This document shows, piece by piece, positions 41,899 to 48,947 of a DNA stretch of 64,000 nucleotides. The position numbers and the translations under genes were made by a program. Positions within the stretch are counted from its first letter, which is position 1; every line of letters starts with the position of its first letter. Under the pieces are notes generated by a model. The model made no database searches, had not been told where the DNA came from, and worked only from the letters and a program-made list of their open reading frames with translations. The stretch is from Streptomyces sp. NRRL F-6492 (lineage in GTDB: Bacteria; Actinomycetota; Actinomycetes; Streptomycetales; Streptomycetaceae). Location of the stretch: contig NZ_LGEG01000211.1 in assembly GCF_001280125.1 (NCBI RefSeq), positions 62,001-126,000 on the forward strand, read 5' to 3'.

Positions 41899-41942
41899 CC
41901 TGTAAAGCGGGGGTCGTCGGTTCGAACCCGACAGGAGGGCTC
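41899..41942 (+). repeat. att core copy 5
   Basis: Matches the tRNA copy except T to C at position 2 and one inserted A near the end (CAGGAGGGCTC). The same inserted A occurs in copy 6. Confidence 0.88.
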
Positions 41943-41947
41943 CGGGC

Positions 41948-41990
41948 AAAGGGCCGGCTCAGGGGCACGATTCCCCAGTGCTGGCCCTTT
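41948..41990. terminator. B-type hairpin after att copy 5
   Basis: AAAGGGCC and GGCCCTTT arms with an inner GGGG/CCCC stem, followed by CGCATGATC; near-copy of the hairpin at 38642. Confidence 0.65.
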
Positions 41991-42223
41991 CGCATGATCA
42001 CGGGCGTCGCTCGTCGTGCGCGGGTGCAGGGGTGCGGTCCAGGGGGTGGGGGCGAGTGAGTCTGCTGCGGGGAGCCTGGAGGCGGCGGGAACTGTCACGA
42101 GTCCCTCTCCCTCATCCAGGGTGGCCGAGGCGGCATACGCGTGCGGCTCAGGACGACGCCTCCGGCGGGGACGCTCATGCTCCGGGACGGGAGCCGAGGC
42201 GAGTGGTGGCTGATGTGGGCGTA
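41991..42223. other. Gene-less start of the arsenic block
   Basis: From 42007 about 115 bases repeat the segment at 38771 with roughly 80% identity. No gene or terminator for the ars operon is evident. Confidence 0.5.
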
Positions 42224-42724
42224 CTAGCTCACGGCCGGGCTTCGGCGTTCGATCAGGACCACGTCCCGCCAGGTTCCGTGGAGGCGTCCGAGGCGCTCGC
42301 GCGTTCCGACCGTGCGGAATCCGGCCCGGTGGTGGAGGGCCAGACTGGTGGTGTTCTCCGGGAAGACGCCGGATTGGACGGTCCAGATGCCTGCCGCGTC
42401 GGTCGAGGCCAGCAGGGCCCTCGGCAGGGCGAGGCCGATGCCCTGACCGCGCGCGTCGGGGTGGACGTAGACGGAGTGTTCCACGACGCCCGCGTATGCG
42501 CAGCGATCCGAGACGGGTGACACGGCGGTCCGGCCGACGACGTCGTCCGCGTGGTCGAGGGCAACGAAGCGGTGCTCTGGCAGGCGAGAGGCGTCGAACT
42601 CCGCCCAGGTGGGTGCACCGGTCTCGAAGGTGGCGTGCCCGGTGTCGATCCCGAACTGATAGGTCTTCAGGATCTGTTCGGCGTGTTCGGGCCGCATGCC
42701 GGCGATGTGCGCGCTGGTGCTCAT
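42224..42724 (-). CDS. arsN1: GNAT N-acetyltransferase, ArsN1-like
   Basis: The 166-residue acetyltransferase of the phosphinothricin/arsinothricin type opens IAGMRPEHAEQILKTYQFGI with TGHATFETGAPTWAEFDASR, then the acetyl-CoA motif VYVHPDARGQGIGLALPRAL and FRTVGTRERLGRLHGTWRDV. In arsenic operons this family detoxifies organoarsenicals such as arsinothricin by N-acetylation (established knowledge). The ATG overlaps the arsC stop by 4 bases, so the assignment is supported by context. Confidence 0.82.
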   Translation of the reverse strand: MSTSAHIAGMRPEHAEQILKTYQFGIDTGHATFETGAPTWAEFDASRLPEHRFVALDHADDVVGRTAVSPVSDRCAYAGVVEHSVYVHPDARGQGIGLALPRALLASTDAAGIWTVQSGVFPENTTSLALHHRAGFRTVGTRERLGRLHGTWRDVVLIERRSPAVS

Positions 42725-43140
42725 GGGCGCGGCTCGATGCCGAGTTCGGCCAGCAGGCCGCGGATGCGCCGCTCGATGGCGTCGCGGATCGGGCGGACGG
42801 CGTCCACGCCCCGGCCGGCGGGGTCGTCGAGCTTCCAGTCGAGGTGGCGCTTGCCGGGGAAGTACGGGCAGGCGTCGCCGCAGCCCATGGTGACGACCAC
42901 GTCGGAGGCCCGTACGGCTTCGGTGGTGAGCACCTCGGGCGTCTTGGCGGAGATGTCGATGCCGACTTCCGCCATGACCGCGACAACGGCCTGGTTGACC
43001 GTCCCGGCAGGGGCGGAACCGGCTGACCGGACCTCCACCCGATCGCCGCCCAGGTGGGCGAGGAAGGCGGCGGCCATCTGGGAGCGGCCCGCGTTGTGGA
43101 CGCAGATGAACAGTACGGATGGAATCGTGGACGTGGACAC
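42721..43140 (-). CDS. arsC: Arsenate reductase ArsC (low-molecular-weight phosphatase type)
   Basis: Reduces As(V) to As(III). The 139-residue protein has the catalytic P-loop C-x5-R in LFICVHNAGRSQMAAAF (Cys13), the second Cys pair in VVTMGCGDACPYFPGKRH and DWKLDDPAGR at the general-acid loop. The GCGDACP pattern fits mycothiol- or thioredoxin-coupled actinobacterial ArsC. GTG start at 43140. It lies between the aquaporin and arsN1 in one operon. Confidence 0.9.
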   Translation of the reverse strand: MSTSTIPSVLFICVHNAGRSQMAAAFLAHLGGDRVEVRSAGSAPAGTVNQAVVAVMAEVGIDISAKTPEVLTTEAVRASDVVVTMGCGDACPYFPGKRHLDWKLDDPAGRGVDAVRPIRDAIERRIRGLLAELGIEPRP

Positions 43141-43167
43141 GGCCGGACTTTCTGTGTCGAGGGTGAT

Positions 43168-43908
43168 TCAGCGGTCGGCGGTGGTGAGTTCGGGCTCACC
43201 GGTCGCGGTGGGCGCCGTTGCGGGGGCGGTCGCGGAGCGGCCTAAGAGGGCGACCGCCAGGGCGACGCCGAAACCGGCGCCGATGAGCTGGGCGGCGATG
43301 AACGGCGACACGGAGCCCGGGGCGATGCCCGCGAAGGTGTCGGAGAAGGTCCGCGCGATCTTCACGGCCGGGTTGGCGAAGCTGGTGGACGAGGTGAACC
43401 AGTAGGCCGTGCCGATGTACGACGCCACGAGGACCGGGCCGAGCCGCTGTTGGGCCGTGCGTCCCAGGCCGAGGACCAGGAGGACCAGGCCGGTGGTGGC
43501 GACGATCTCGCCGAGCCAGAGGTGACCGGCCGACCGGTCGTGTGCGGAGAGCCGAGCGAGAGGTTCGGCGAACATCGCGTTCGCCAGTACCGCACCGCCG
43601 GTTCCGCCGGCGATCTGCGCGGGCACGTACGCCGCCGCGGCCCGCGGTTCCAAGCCGTCCCCGTCGCGGCGTCCGGTCCACCACACGGCCAGGGTCACCG
43701 CCGGGTTGAAGTGGGCTCCGGAGACCGGGCCGAGCAGGGCGATGAGCGTGCCGAGGCCGAAGACCGTGGCCAGCGAGTTGGCGAGCAGTCGGAGGGCCAC
43801 GTCGTCGGTCAGTTCGGTGGCCTGGATGCCGGAGCCGACCACGATCGCGACGAGGGCGGCGGTGCCGATCAGCTCGGCCAGGGCGCGACGCCCCAGGGAG
43901 GGCGTCAT
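43168..43908 (-). CDS. MIP/aquaporin channel of the ars operon (AqpS-like)
   Basis: The 246-residue six-helix channel has both NPA boxes (GAHFNPAVTLAVWW and SFANPAVKIARTF) and the typical MIP first helix (ALAELIGTAALVAIVVGSGI). Placed between arsR and arsC, it probably exports arsenite produced by ArsC, as described for AqpS in rhizobial ars operons, replacing an ArsB/Acr3 pump. The ATG at 43908 overlaps the arsR stop (ATGA). Confidence 0.85.
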   Translation of the reverse strand: MTPSLGRRALAELIGTAALVAIVVGSGIQATELTDDVALRLLANSLATVFGLGTLIALLGPVSGAHFNPAVTLAVWWTGRRDGDGLEPRAAAAYVPAQIAGGTGGAVLANAMFAEPLARLSAHDRSAGHLWLGEIVATTGLVLLVLGLGRTAQQRLGPVLVASYIGTAYWFTSSTSFANPAVKIARTFSDTFAGIAPGSVSPFIAAQLIGAGFGVALAVALLGRSATAPATAPTATGEPELTTADR

Positions 43909-44270
43909 CCGACCACTCCGGCCGGTACGGCTTCGGCCAGGGTCTGGAGGAGGGAGGAGAGCCGGGCGAGGGCGGCGGGCAGCACCCAGTAGTAGACCCA
44001 GGTGCCCCGCCGTTCGGAGCCCACCGGACCCGCTTCCCACAGCACCTTCAGGTGGTGGGAGATCGTCGGCTGGGACACGTCGAACGGGCCGGTCAGGTCA
44101 CACACGCAGGCCTCGCCGCCCTCGTGCGAGGCGATCAGCGAGAGCAGGCGCAGCCGGATCGGGTCCGACAGGGCCTTGAACGTCTTGGCCAGGTCGACAG
44201 CGGCTTCTTCGCCCAGCGGCTCACGGACCATCGGCGAGCAGCACGCCGTCTGGTCGTCCTGCCCGATCAC
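43905..44270 (-). CDS. arsR: ArsR-family arsenic repressor
   Basis: The 121-residue winged-helix repressor has FKALSDPIRLRLLSLIASHE, the metal-binding loop ACVCDLTGPFDVSQPTISHH as C-x-C within the recognition region, and GTWVYYWVLPAALARLSSLL. An extra Cys pair near the N-terminus (TACCSPMVREPLGE) is typical of actinobacterial ArsR. I chose the GTG 44270; TTG 44276 is possible. Its start directly abuts the truncated arsI, so the native promoter region appears deleted. Confidence 0.85.
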   Translation of the reverse strand: MIGQDDQTACCSPMVREPLGEEAAVDLAKTFKALSDPIRLRLLSLIASHEGGEACVCDLTGPFDVSQPTISHHLKVLWEAGPVGSERRGTWVYYWVLPAALARLSSLLQTLAEAVPAGVVG

Positions 44271-44681
44271 CGGCAACGCCGACTTCGCCGTGGCCGAGCC
44301 GTCCCTGAAGCTCGTCCTCATCGAGGGGAGGCCGACGAGGACACCCGGCTCGACCACCTCGGCGTGGAGGTCGAGAGCGCCGAACAGGTCGCCGCGGCCA
44401 CCACCCGCCTCAAGAACGCCGGGCTGGCCACCTTCCAGGAGAACGACACGTCGTGCTGCTACGCCCTCCAGGACAAGGTCTGGGTCACCGGCCCGGGCAA
44501 GGAGCCCTGGGAGGTTTACGTGGTCAAGGCCGATGCCGACACCCTGACCAAGGACACCGAGGCCGCTCCCGGCGCCTGCTGCGGCACCACGGCATGCTGT
44601 ACCCCCGGGGAGCAGGTCCTCGACTCGGCCCGGATGCCGGAGCGGGCAAGGGCGGCGGCCGGCTGCGCGTGTGGCGTCTGA
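44271..44681 (+). pseudogene. arsI: Truncated, frameshifted ArsI-like dioxygenase (C-As lyase)
   Basis: Glyoxalase-fold protein of the ArsI/CadI type, divergent from arsR. The readable part starts only at NADFAVAEPSLKLVLIEG (the first about 40 residues are missing), then shifts frame near 44320-44335 and continues as DTRLDHLGVEVESAEQVAAA, ENDTSCCYALQDKVWVTGPG and EPWEVYVVKADADT, ending with a Cys-rich tail. It is inactive by truncation, with a frameshift at a GGGG run. Confidence 0.75.
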
Positions 44682-45070
44682 ACCCTGGGTCGTGCCACAT
44701 CCGTGCCGGATCCCGCGGGGACTCACGGGGAACGAGGACGCCCGCGGAGCCCGCTCGGTGGACCAGCCAGATCAACAACTGTGCAGGTCAGGTCGGTGAT
44801 CACCCTCCCGCTCTGATAGAGCGGGGCCATCTGTTCGAGACCGGCAGGAGGGCTCTCGGGCGCGAAAGGTCGGTGCGGGGCGTCTCCCTGATGTCGGCCT
44901 TCGGCGTGAGGGCCGTGTCGTTCGTGGGCCGGCTGTGGGCGCTGCCAGTTGTAGGAGACCCCTTCCCGGGCGTCCCCTTCGCCGTAGCGGCAGTTTTTGG
45001 TGTCCGTAGGGCCTGGCAGGTCGGGGCGGAGCCGTAGCGAACCGTAGGCGCCCCGGAGCGGGCGTGGCGG
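44682..45070. other. Intergenic region containing degenerate att copy 6
   Basis: No gene supported. It holds the most diverged att copy (44811-44855) and a decayed B-type hairpin (about 44863-44903). Beyond about 44,910 nothing is recognised until the stop of the next minus-strand gene. Confidence 0.5.
44811..44855 (+). repeat. att core copy 6 (strongly degenerate)
   Basis: Aligns to the att core over its whole length with many substitutions (CTCTGATAGAGCGGGG for CTTGTAAAGCGGGG), but keeps GTTCGA and ends CAGGAGGGCTC, including the inserted A shared with copy 5. It probably marks the outer boundary of the array. Confidence 0.6.
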
Positions 45071-45682
45071 TCAGAGGAAGTCCCGCCAGAAGGGGACGGT
45101 CGCCTTCGGGTCCCAGGTGTCGTCCGTGGTGTCGTCCGCGTCTTCCCGGCGTTCGTCGAACTCCCGGTGCACGTAGTCGACGAGGTTCAGGCCGTAATAG
45201 ATCATGTCCGTCTGCCAGACCGAGAGCACCGGGTGGCCGGAGGTTCCCCGGCCGGCGGGGAGGTAGCGGTGGGCGTAGACGGGGACGAGCCGCGGGACGT
45301 CCGCGAGGTTGCGGCTCGCCGTGGTGAGGGCGGCCGTGGGGTCGGTCGGGCGTTCGCCCCAGGTCTCGTGCCAGAACGCGTTGCGCTCGACGTCGTGGAG
45401 CACGCCCTCGACCGGCCATTCGAGCTGCTCGCGCAGGTCGTCCGGGTCGCCGCGCCACTCGGGCCAGGGCTTGGGCCAGGCCTGGCCCTCCTCCGGAGGG
45501 ACGTTGACGGGGAGGCCGGCCGCGAGGAACGCGCGGTGGTCGTCCGCGAACTCGAAGCCGTAGTCGTGCTCGATGCGCGAGAACTCGGCATCCGTCAGGC
45601 CGGGTTCGAACGCGTAGAGCCCCGTCCGTGCCAAGTGCCGCGCGGCCTCCGCGCCGAGGCGGGCTCCTTCACTGGTGATCAC
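45071..45682 (-). CDS. SUKH/SMI1-like hypothetical protein
   Basis: The 203-residue acidic protein starts with GTG 45682 (VITSEGARLGAEAARHLART). GLTDAEFSRIEHDYGFEFAD followed by DHRAFLAAGLPVNVPPEEGQ is the SUKH-type N-terminal pattern. WPVEGVLHDVERNAFWHETW and the later VPVYAHRYLPAGRGTSGHPV and SVWQTDMIYYGLNLVDYVH match a widespread Streptomyces family. Possibly an immunity or housekeeping SUKH protein. It lies just outside the att array. Confidence 0.78.
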   Translation of the reverse strand: MITSEGARLGAEAARHLARTGLYAFEPGLTDAEFSRIEHDYGFEFADDHRAFLAAGLPVNVPPEEGQAWPKPWPEWRGDPDDLREQLEWPVEGVLHDVERNAFWHETWGERPTDPTAALTTASRNLADVPRLVPVYAHRYLPAGRGTSGHPVLSVWQTDMIYYGLNLVDYVHREFDERREDADDTTDDTWDPKATVPFWRDFL

Positions 45683-45792
45683 AGCGGCACGCTAGTACCG
45701 ACCGGGTCGATCCGTCACCTGAGTTGGGCGCGTCTTCTCCGACCGGGGCGTTCACGGCTTCGTGGTGCGGAGGCCTGGCGGACTCGGTCGCA

Positions 45793-46513
45793 TGGCCGAA
45801 CAGCTTTCCGGTGCGGTGCCGGGTGACGCGGCGCGTCCGATGCGTCCGTACGCGACGCCCCATCCCGAGGTGGTGCGGGCGGGTTCGCTGCGGGACGCCC
45901 TGCGGGAGGCGGTCGGCCGCGCGGGGTACGGGTTCGCGGTCGAGCCGACGTCCGCGCCCGGCTGGCGTCACGTGGCGGCGCGGGCGGCCGTCGGGGGGCG
46001 CGGGTCCTGATGGCGAAGGAGGAGCGCCGGTTCCTCGTGGACTGCCGGGCCGACGGGGTCGGGGCGGCCACCGGCGGGACCGGCGACCTGGCCGGGGCCG
46101 CCGGGGCGCTCGACTCCTGGCTGCGGCCCCCCGGGTACGCGATCTCGTGGAGCGGTGGCCCTTCCTGAGGACCGTGGAGCCGGCCGGGGCCCACGAACGC
46201 GGCGAGGCCGTGCCGGTGCGGTGGCGCCGACTGCGCGAAACCGCCGTACGCAGCGGGGGGGGGCACCGCCCTGGGGGAGCTCGTCGAGCCGCGCCTCCGG
46301 GCCTTGTCGCCGGGGCAGGCCATGCACCGGCTCACCTTCAGCCGCCGGGCCGCACCACCGATCTGCCGCGACCTGCCGGCGGTCGGGCCGCTCCGGGACG
46401 GCCGCTACCGGGTGCGGTTCCCCGACCGCACGTCGCGGGAGGCGGACGGGGCCGCGGAGGCCGTCGCGATGCTCCTGGACGGCCTTCCCGACGACGCCGT
46501 CCCTCTGCTCTGA
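45793..46513 (+). pseudogene. DUF6193-like gene with three homopolymer frameshifts
   Basis: Three overlapping frames join into one protein if single-base indels are undone at G6 (45993-45998), C6 (46127-46132) and G9 (46255-46263). Segments are MAEQLSGAVPGDAARPMRPY, KEERRFLVDCRADGVGAATG, RDLVERWPFLRTVEPAGAHE and LVEPRLRALSPGQAMHRLTF. The resulting pattern (ERGEAVPVRWRRL; SPGQAMHRLTFSRRA; GDGRYRV-like ending) resembles DUF6193 natural-product-associated proteins. It is either a decaying gene or a sequencing problem in G/C runs. Confidence 0.55.
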
Positions 46514-46562
46514 AGGCCGTGGGCCGCGTTCGCCCACCGGCCTCCACCGGGCGGCGGCAGGG

Positions 46563-46682
46563 TCAGCGTCTCCGCCGGTAGGCCAGGACGATTCCGATCG
46601 TGGCCAGCACCGCGACCAGGACGACGAACCACGGCGGCATCGAGTCGAGCCCCTTGTAGGAGAGGGGGACGTGCACGGGCAT
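46563..46682 (-). CDS. 39-residue single-pass membrane protein
   Basis: MPVHVPLSYKGLDSMPPWFV continues into one transmembrane helix (WFVVLVAVLATIGIVLAYR) and ends with four Arg. The ATG follows AGGAGG at ideal spacing, strong support for translation. The orientation rule (Arg inside) puts the N-terminus outside. No family recognised. Confidence 0.65.
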   Translation of the reverse strand: MPVHVPLSYKGLDSMPPWFVVLVAVLATIGIVLAYRRRR

Positions 46683-46875
46683 CGGGCCTCCTTGGACGAG
46701 AGTCCTCCTCGCGTGCCCGTCGCCGGGGGGAAGATGCGCGGCCCGCGTCCGGAGGGCGGCCGGTCCTCCCGAACGAGTGTGGAGTTTCTGTGTGCAAGCG
46801 CTCCGCCGTCCGGGACAATCTGACGTTGCGGGGGTGTTCACGTCACACGGGGTGTTTTCGGGGAGGGGTGCGCGC

Positions 46876-48924
46876 ATGGGGCGGCGTTCCGGGGGGCTGA
46901 TCGGGATCTGGGCCGAACAGCAGAGGATGGCGCAGCGGCAGCGGGAGGGTCAGCAGCAGGCCCTGTTGCGGCAGCAGCGGGAGACCGAGCGGCAGCAGCG
47001 GGCGTACGAGCGGGACGTGTCCCGGATGCAGCGGGAGCAGCGGGCCGCCTATCGGCGGCACCGGGACGCCGACGCGCTGCGGAAGACCCGCGAGATCGAC
47101 GAGCGCGTCGCCGCGCTCGAAGGGCTGCTCGCCGCCGGGTGCCGCGCGCCCGCCTTCCGGGTGGAGTCGCTGCGGCGGGCCGAGGACGTCGAGCCGTTCG
47201 CGCCCGGCGCCCTCGCGCAGCCCGTGCCCATGCCCGACCAGCGGCACTACTCCGGGCGCGACGGACGGGCGCGGTTCGAGCGGGACTGGTACGCGGCGCA
47301 GGCCGCCGAGGCGCGGCGCCTGGAGTCGCTCGCCGCGTACCGGAGGGAGTACGACGCCTGGGCCGCCGCCCGGATCACCGAGATCCGCGAGTACAACAGG
47401 GGGGTCGCCGGGACCGGCGAGGCCCTGGCCGGCGGTGACGCCGAGACCGTCGTCGACTACTTCTCCGCCGTGCTCTTCTCCTCCACCGGCTGGCCCGACG
47501 GGTTTCCGCGCGAGGTGTCCGCCGCGTACGACCGGGGCGGGCGCGGGTTCGTCCTCGACTGGGACCTGCCCGGGTACGAGGTCGTTCCCGAGACCAAGGG
47601 CGTCAAGTACCTGCCCAGTACCGACCAGGAGAAGGAGGTCGCGCGGCCCGTCACGCAGCGGCGGGCCCTCTACCGGAGCGTGCTCGCCCAGAGCGTGCTG
47701 CTCGCCGTGCGGGAGCTGTTCGCCGCCGACCGGTTCGGGGCCCTGGAGTCCGTCGCCCTCAACGGGTACGTGGGCGGGGTCGACCCGGCCACCGGGCTCG
47801 CCTCCCGGGTGTGCGTGGCCTCCGTCGTCGTCGGTCGGCAGGACTTCGACCGGCTCAACCTGGAGCTCGTCGCCGCCGTGGACTGCCTGACCGGCGCGCT
47901 CGCCGGGCGGCTCTCCGGGAAGCCGGAGGAGCGGGTCGCCGTCGCGCCCCTGAGGACGCCCGACCAGGTCGGGGGCGACGTCGTCGTGCAGGGGGACGGG
48001 GAGGAGCCCGACCTCCTCTCCATGGACCCCGTCGCCTTCGAGGGGCTCGTCGCCGAGCTCTTCCGGGCCCGTGGCCTCCAGGCCGTCACCACCCGCCGCT
48101 CCAACGACGGCGGCGTCGACGTCGACGCCCTCGATCCCGACCCCATCAGCGGCGGCTCGATCGTCGTCCAGGTCAAGCGCTACCGGAACACCGTGCCGCC
48201 GTCCGCCGTGCGCGACCTCTTCGGGACCGTGCAGGGCGCCGGCGCCAACAAGGGCGTCCTCGTCACCACGTCGAAGTTCGGGCCCGGCTCCTACACCTTC
48301 GCCAACGGCAAGTCGCTGACGCTGATCTCCGGGACCGAGCTCGTCGACCTGCTGCGGCAGCACGGGCTGCGGGGGAGGCTGGGCGGCGCCCCTGAGACGG
48401 AGGTCCGGCCCGCCCCGGAGGGCCCGGCCGTCCCCTCCGACGACCACAACCTGCTCGGGATGGTGTGGCGGGGCTCCGTCGCCCTCGACGTCTGCGCGCT
48501 CGTCTGCGAAGGCGGCCGGGTCCTCGGGGACGAGTGGTTCGTCTTCTACAACAACCCCTCCACGCCCGACGGTTCCGTCGCCATGGTGCCCGCCGCCCCC
48601 GGCGACCGCGCCGCCGTGCGCGTCGGGTTCGACGCCCTTCCCGCCCGGGCCGACCGGCTCGTCCTCGTCGCCGCCGTCGACCCCGAGGTCAATCCGGACG
48701 CCGACCTCCGCGGCTTCACGGAGGCCGGGATACGGCTCAGGGACGGATCCGGTGGTGAACTCGACCGGCTCGACGTGTCCGACGGGCGGGGCGGCGAGAC
48801 CGCCCTCGTCCTCGGGTCGTTCCGCCGGCGCGCCGGGGGCGACTGGGACTTCGTGATCGGGGGGAAGGGGTACGCCGGCGGGCTCGGGGAGCTGGTCGGG
48901 GACTTCGGCATCGAGGCGAGCTGA
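46876..48924 (+). CDS. Coiled-coil / Mrr-type nuclease / TerD fusion protein
   Basis: The 682-residue protein has three parts. Residues about 10-85 are a Gln/Arg-rich coiled coil (AEQQRMAQRQREGQQQALLR). Residues about 384-500 form an Mrr/RecB-like restriction endonuclease domain with FEGLVAELFRARGLQAVTTR, the catalytic Asp in NDGGVDVDA and Q-x-K in VVQVKRY. Residues about 530-680 are a TerD calcium-binding domain (GDEWFVFYNNPSTPDGSVAM). The middle (about 90-380) is unassigned. Nuclease plus Ter module suggests a stress or phage-defence role; ATG 46876 chosen with GGGGAGGGG upstream. Confidence 0.85.
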   Translation: MGRRSGGLIGIWAEQQRMAQRQREGQQQALLRQQRETERQQRAYERDVSRMQREQRAAYRRHRDADALRKTREIDERVAALEGLLAAGCRAPAFRVESLRRAEDVEPFAPGALAQPVPMPDQRHYSGRDGRARFERDWYAAQAAEARRLESLAAYRREYDAWAAARITEIREYNRGVAGTGEALAGGDAETVVDYFSAVLFSSTGWPDGFPREVSAAYDRGGRGFVLDWDLPGYEVVPETKGVKYLPSTDQEKEVARPVTQRRALYRSVLAQSVLLAVRELFAADRFGALESVALNGYVGGVDPATGLASRVCVASVVVGRQDFDRLNLELVAAVDCLTGALAGRLSGKPEERVAVAPLRTPDQVGGDVVVQGDGEEPDLLSMDPVAFEGLVAELFRARGLQAVTTRRSNDGGVDVDALDPDPISGGSIVVQVKRYRNTVPPSAVRDLFGTVQGAGANKGVLVTTSKFGPGSYTFANGKSLTLISGTELVDLLRQHGLRGRLGGAPETEVRPAPEGPAVPSDDHNLLGMVWRGSVALDVCALVCEGGRVLGDEWFVFYNNPSTPDGSVAMVPAAPGDRAAVRVGFDALPARADRLVLVAAVDPEVNPDADLRGFTEAGIRLRDGSGGELDRLDVSDGRGGETALVLGSFRRRAGGDWDFVIGGKGYAGGLGELVGDFGIEAS

Positions 48925-48947
48925 GACCCGTCCCGCCCGTCGCCCGC

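Larger units (their letters stand above)
35575..44855. mobile_element. Array of integrase-less blocks between att copies 2 and 6
   Basis: Four blocks (35575-38590, 38634-39552, 39596-41898 and 41943-44810) each end in an att-core copy and each is followed by one of two hairpin types. None contains an integrase, excisionase or replication gene. Passenger genes include a SUKH protein, a transposase, zinc-ribbon and orphan proteins, and an arsenic operon. Read together they resemble accreted cis-mobilisable elements that depend on an integrase in trans (inference). Confidence 0.7.

Noticed and set aside
44811..44855. Additional tRNA gene
   Set aside because: A stem resembling an anticodon arm and T arm is present, but no acceptor 5' half or D arm exists upstream; better explained as a decayed att copy.
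22560..45000. CRISPR array
   Set aside because: The repeated att cores and hairpins are kilobases apart and there is no regularly spaced repeat-spacer unit or cas gene.
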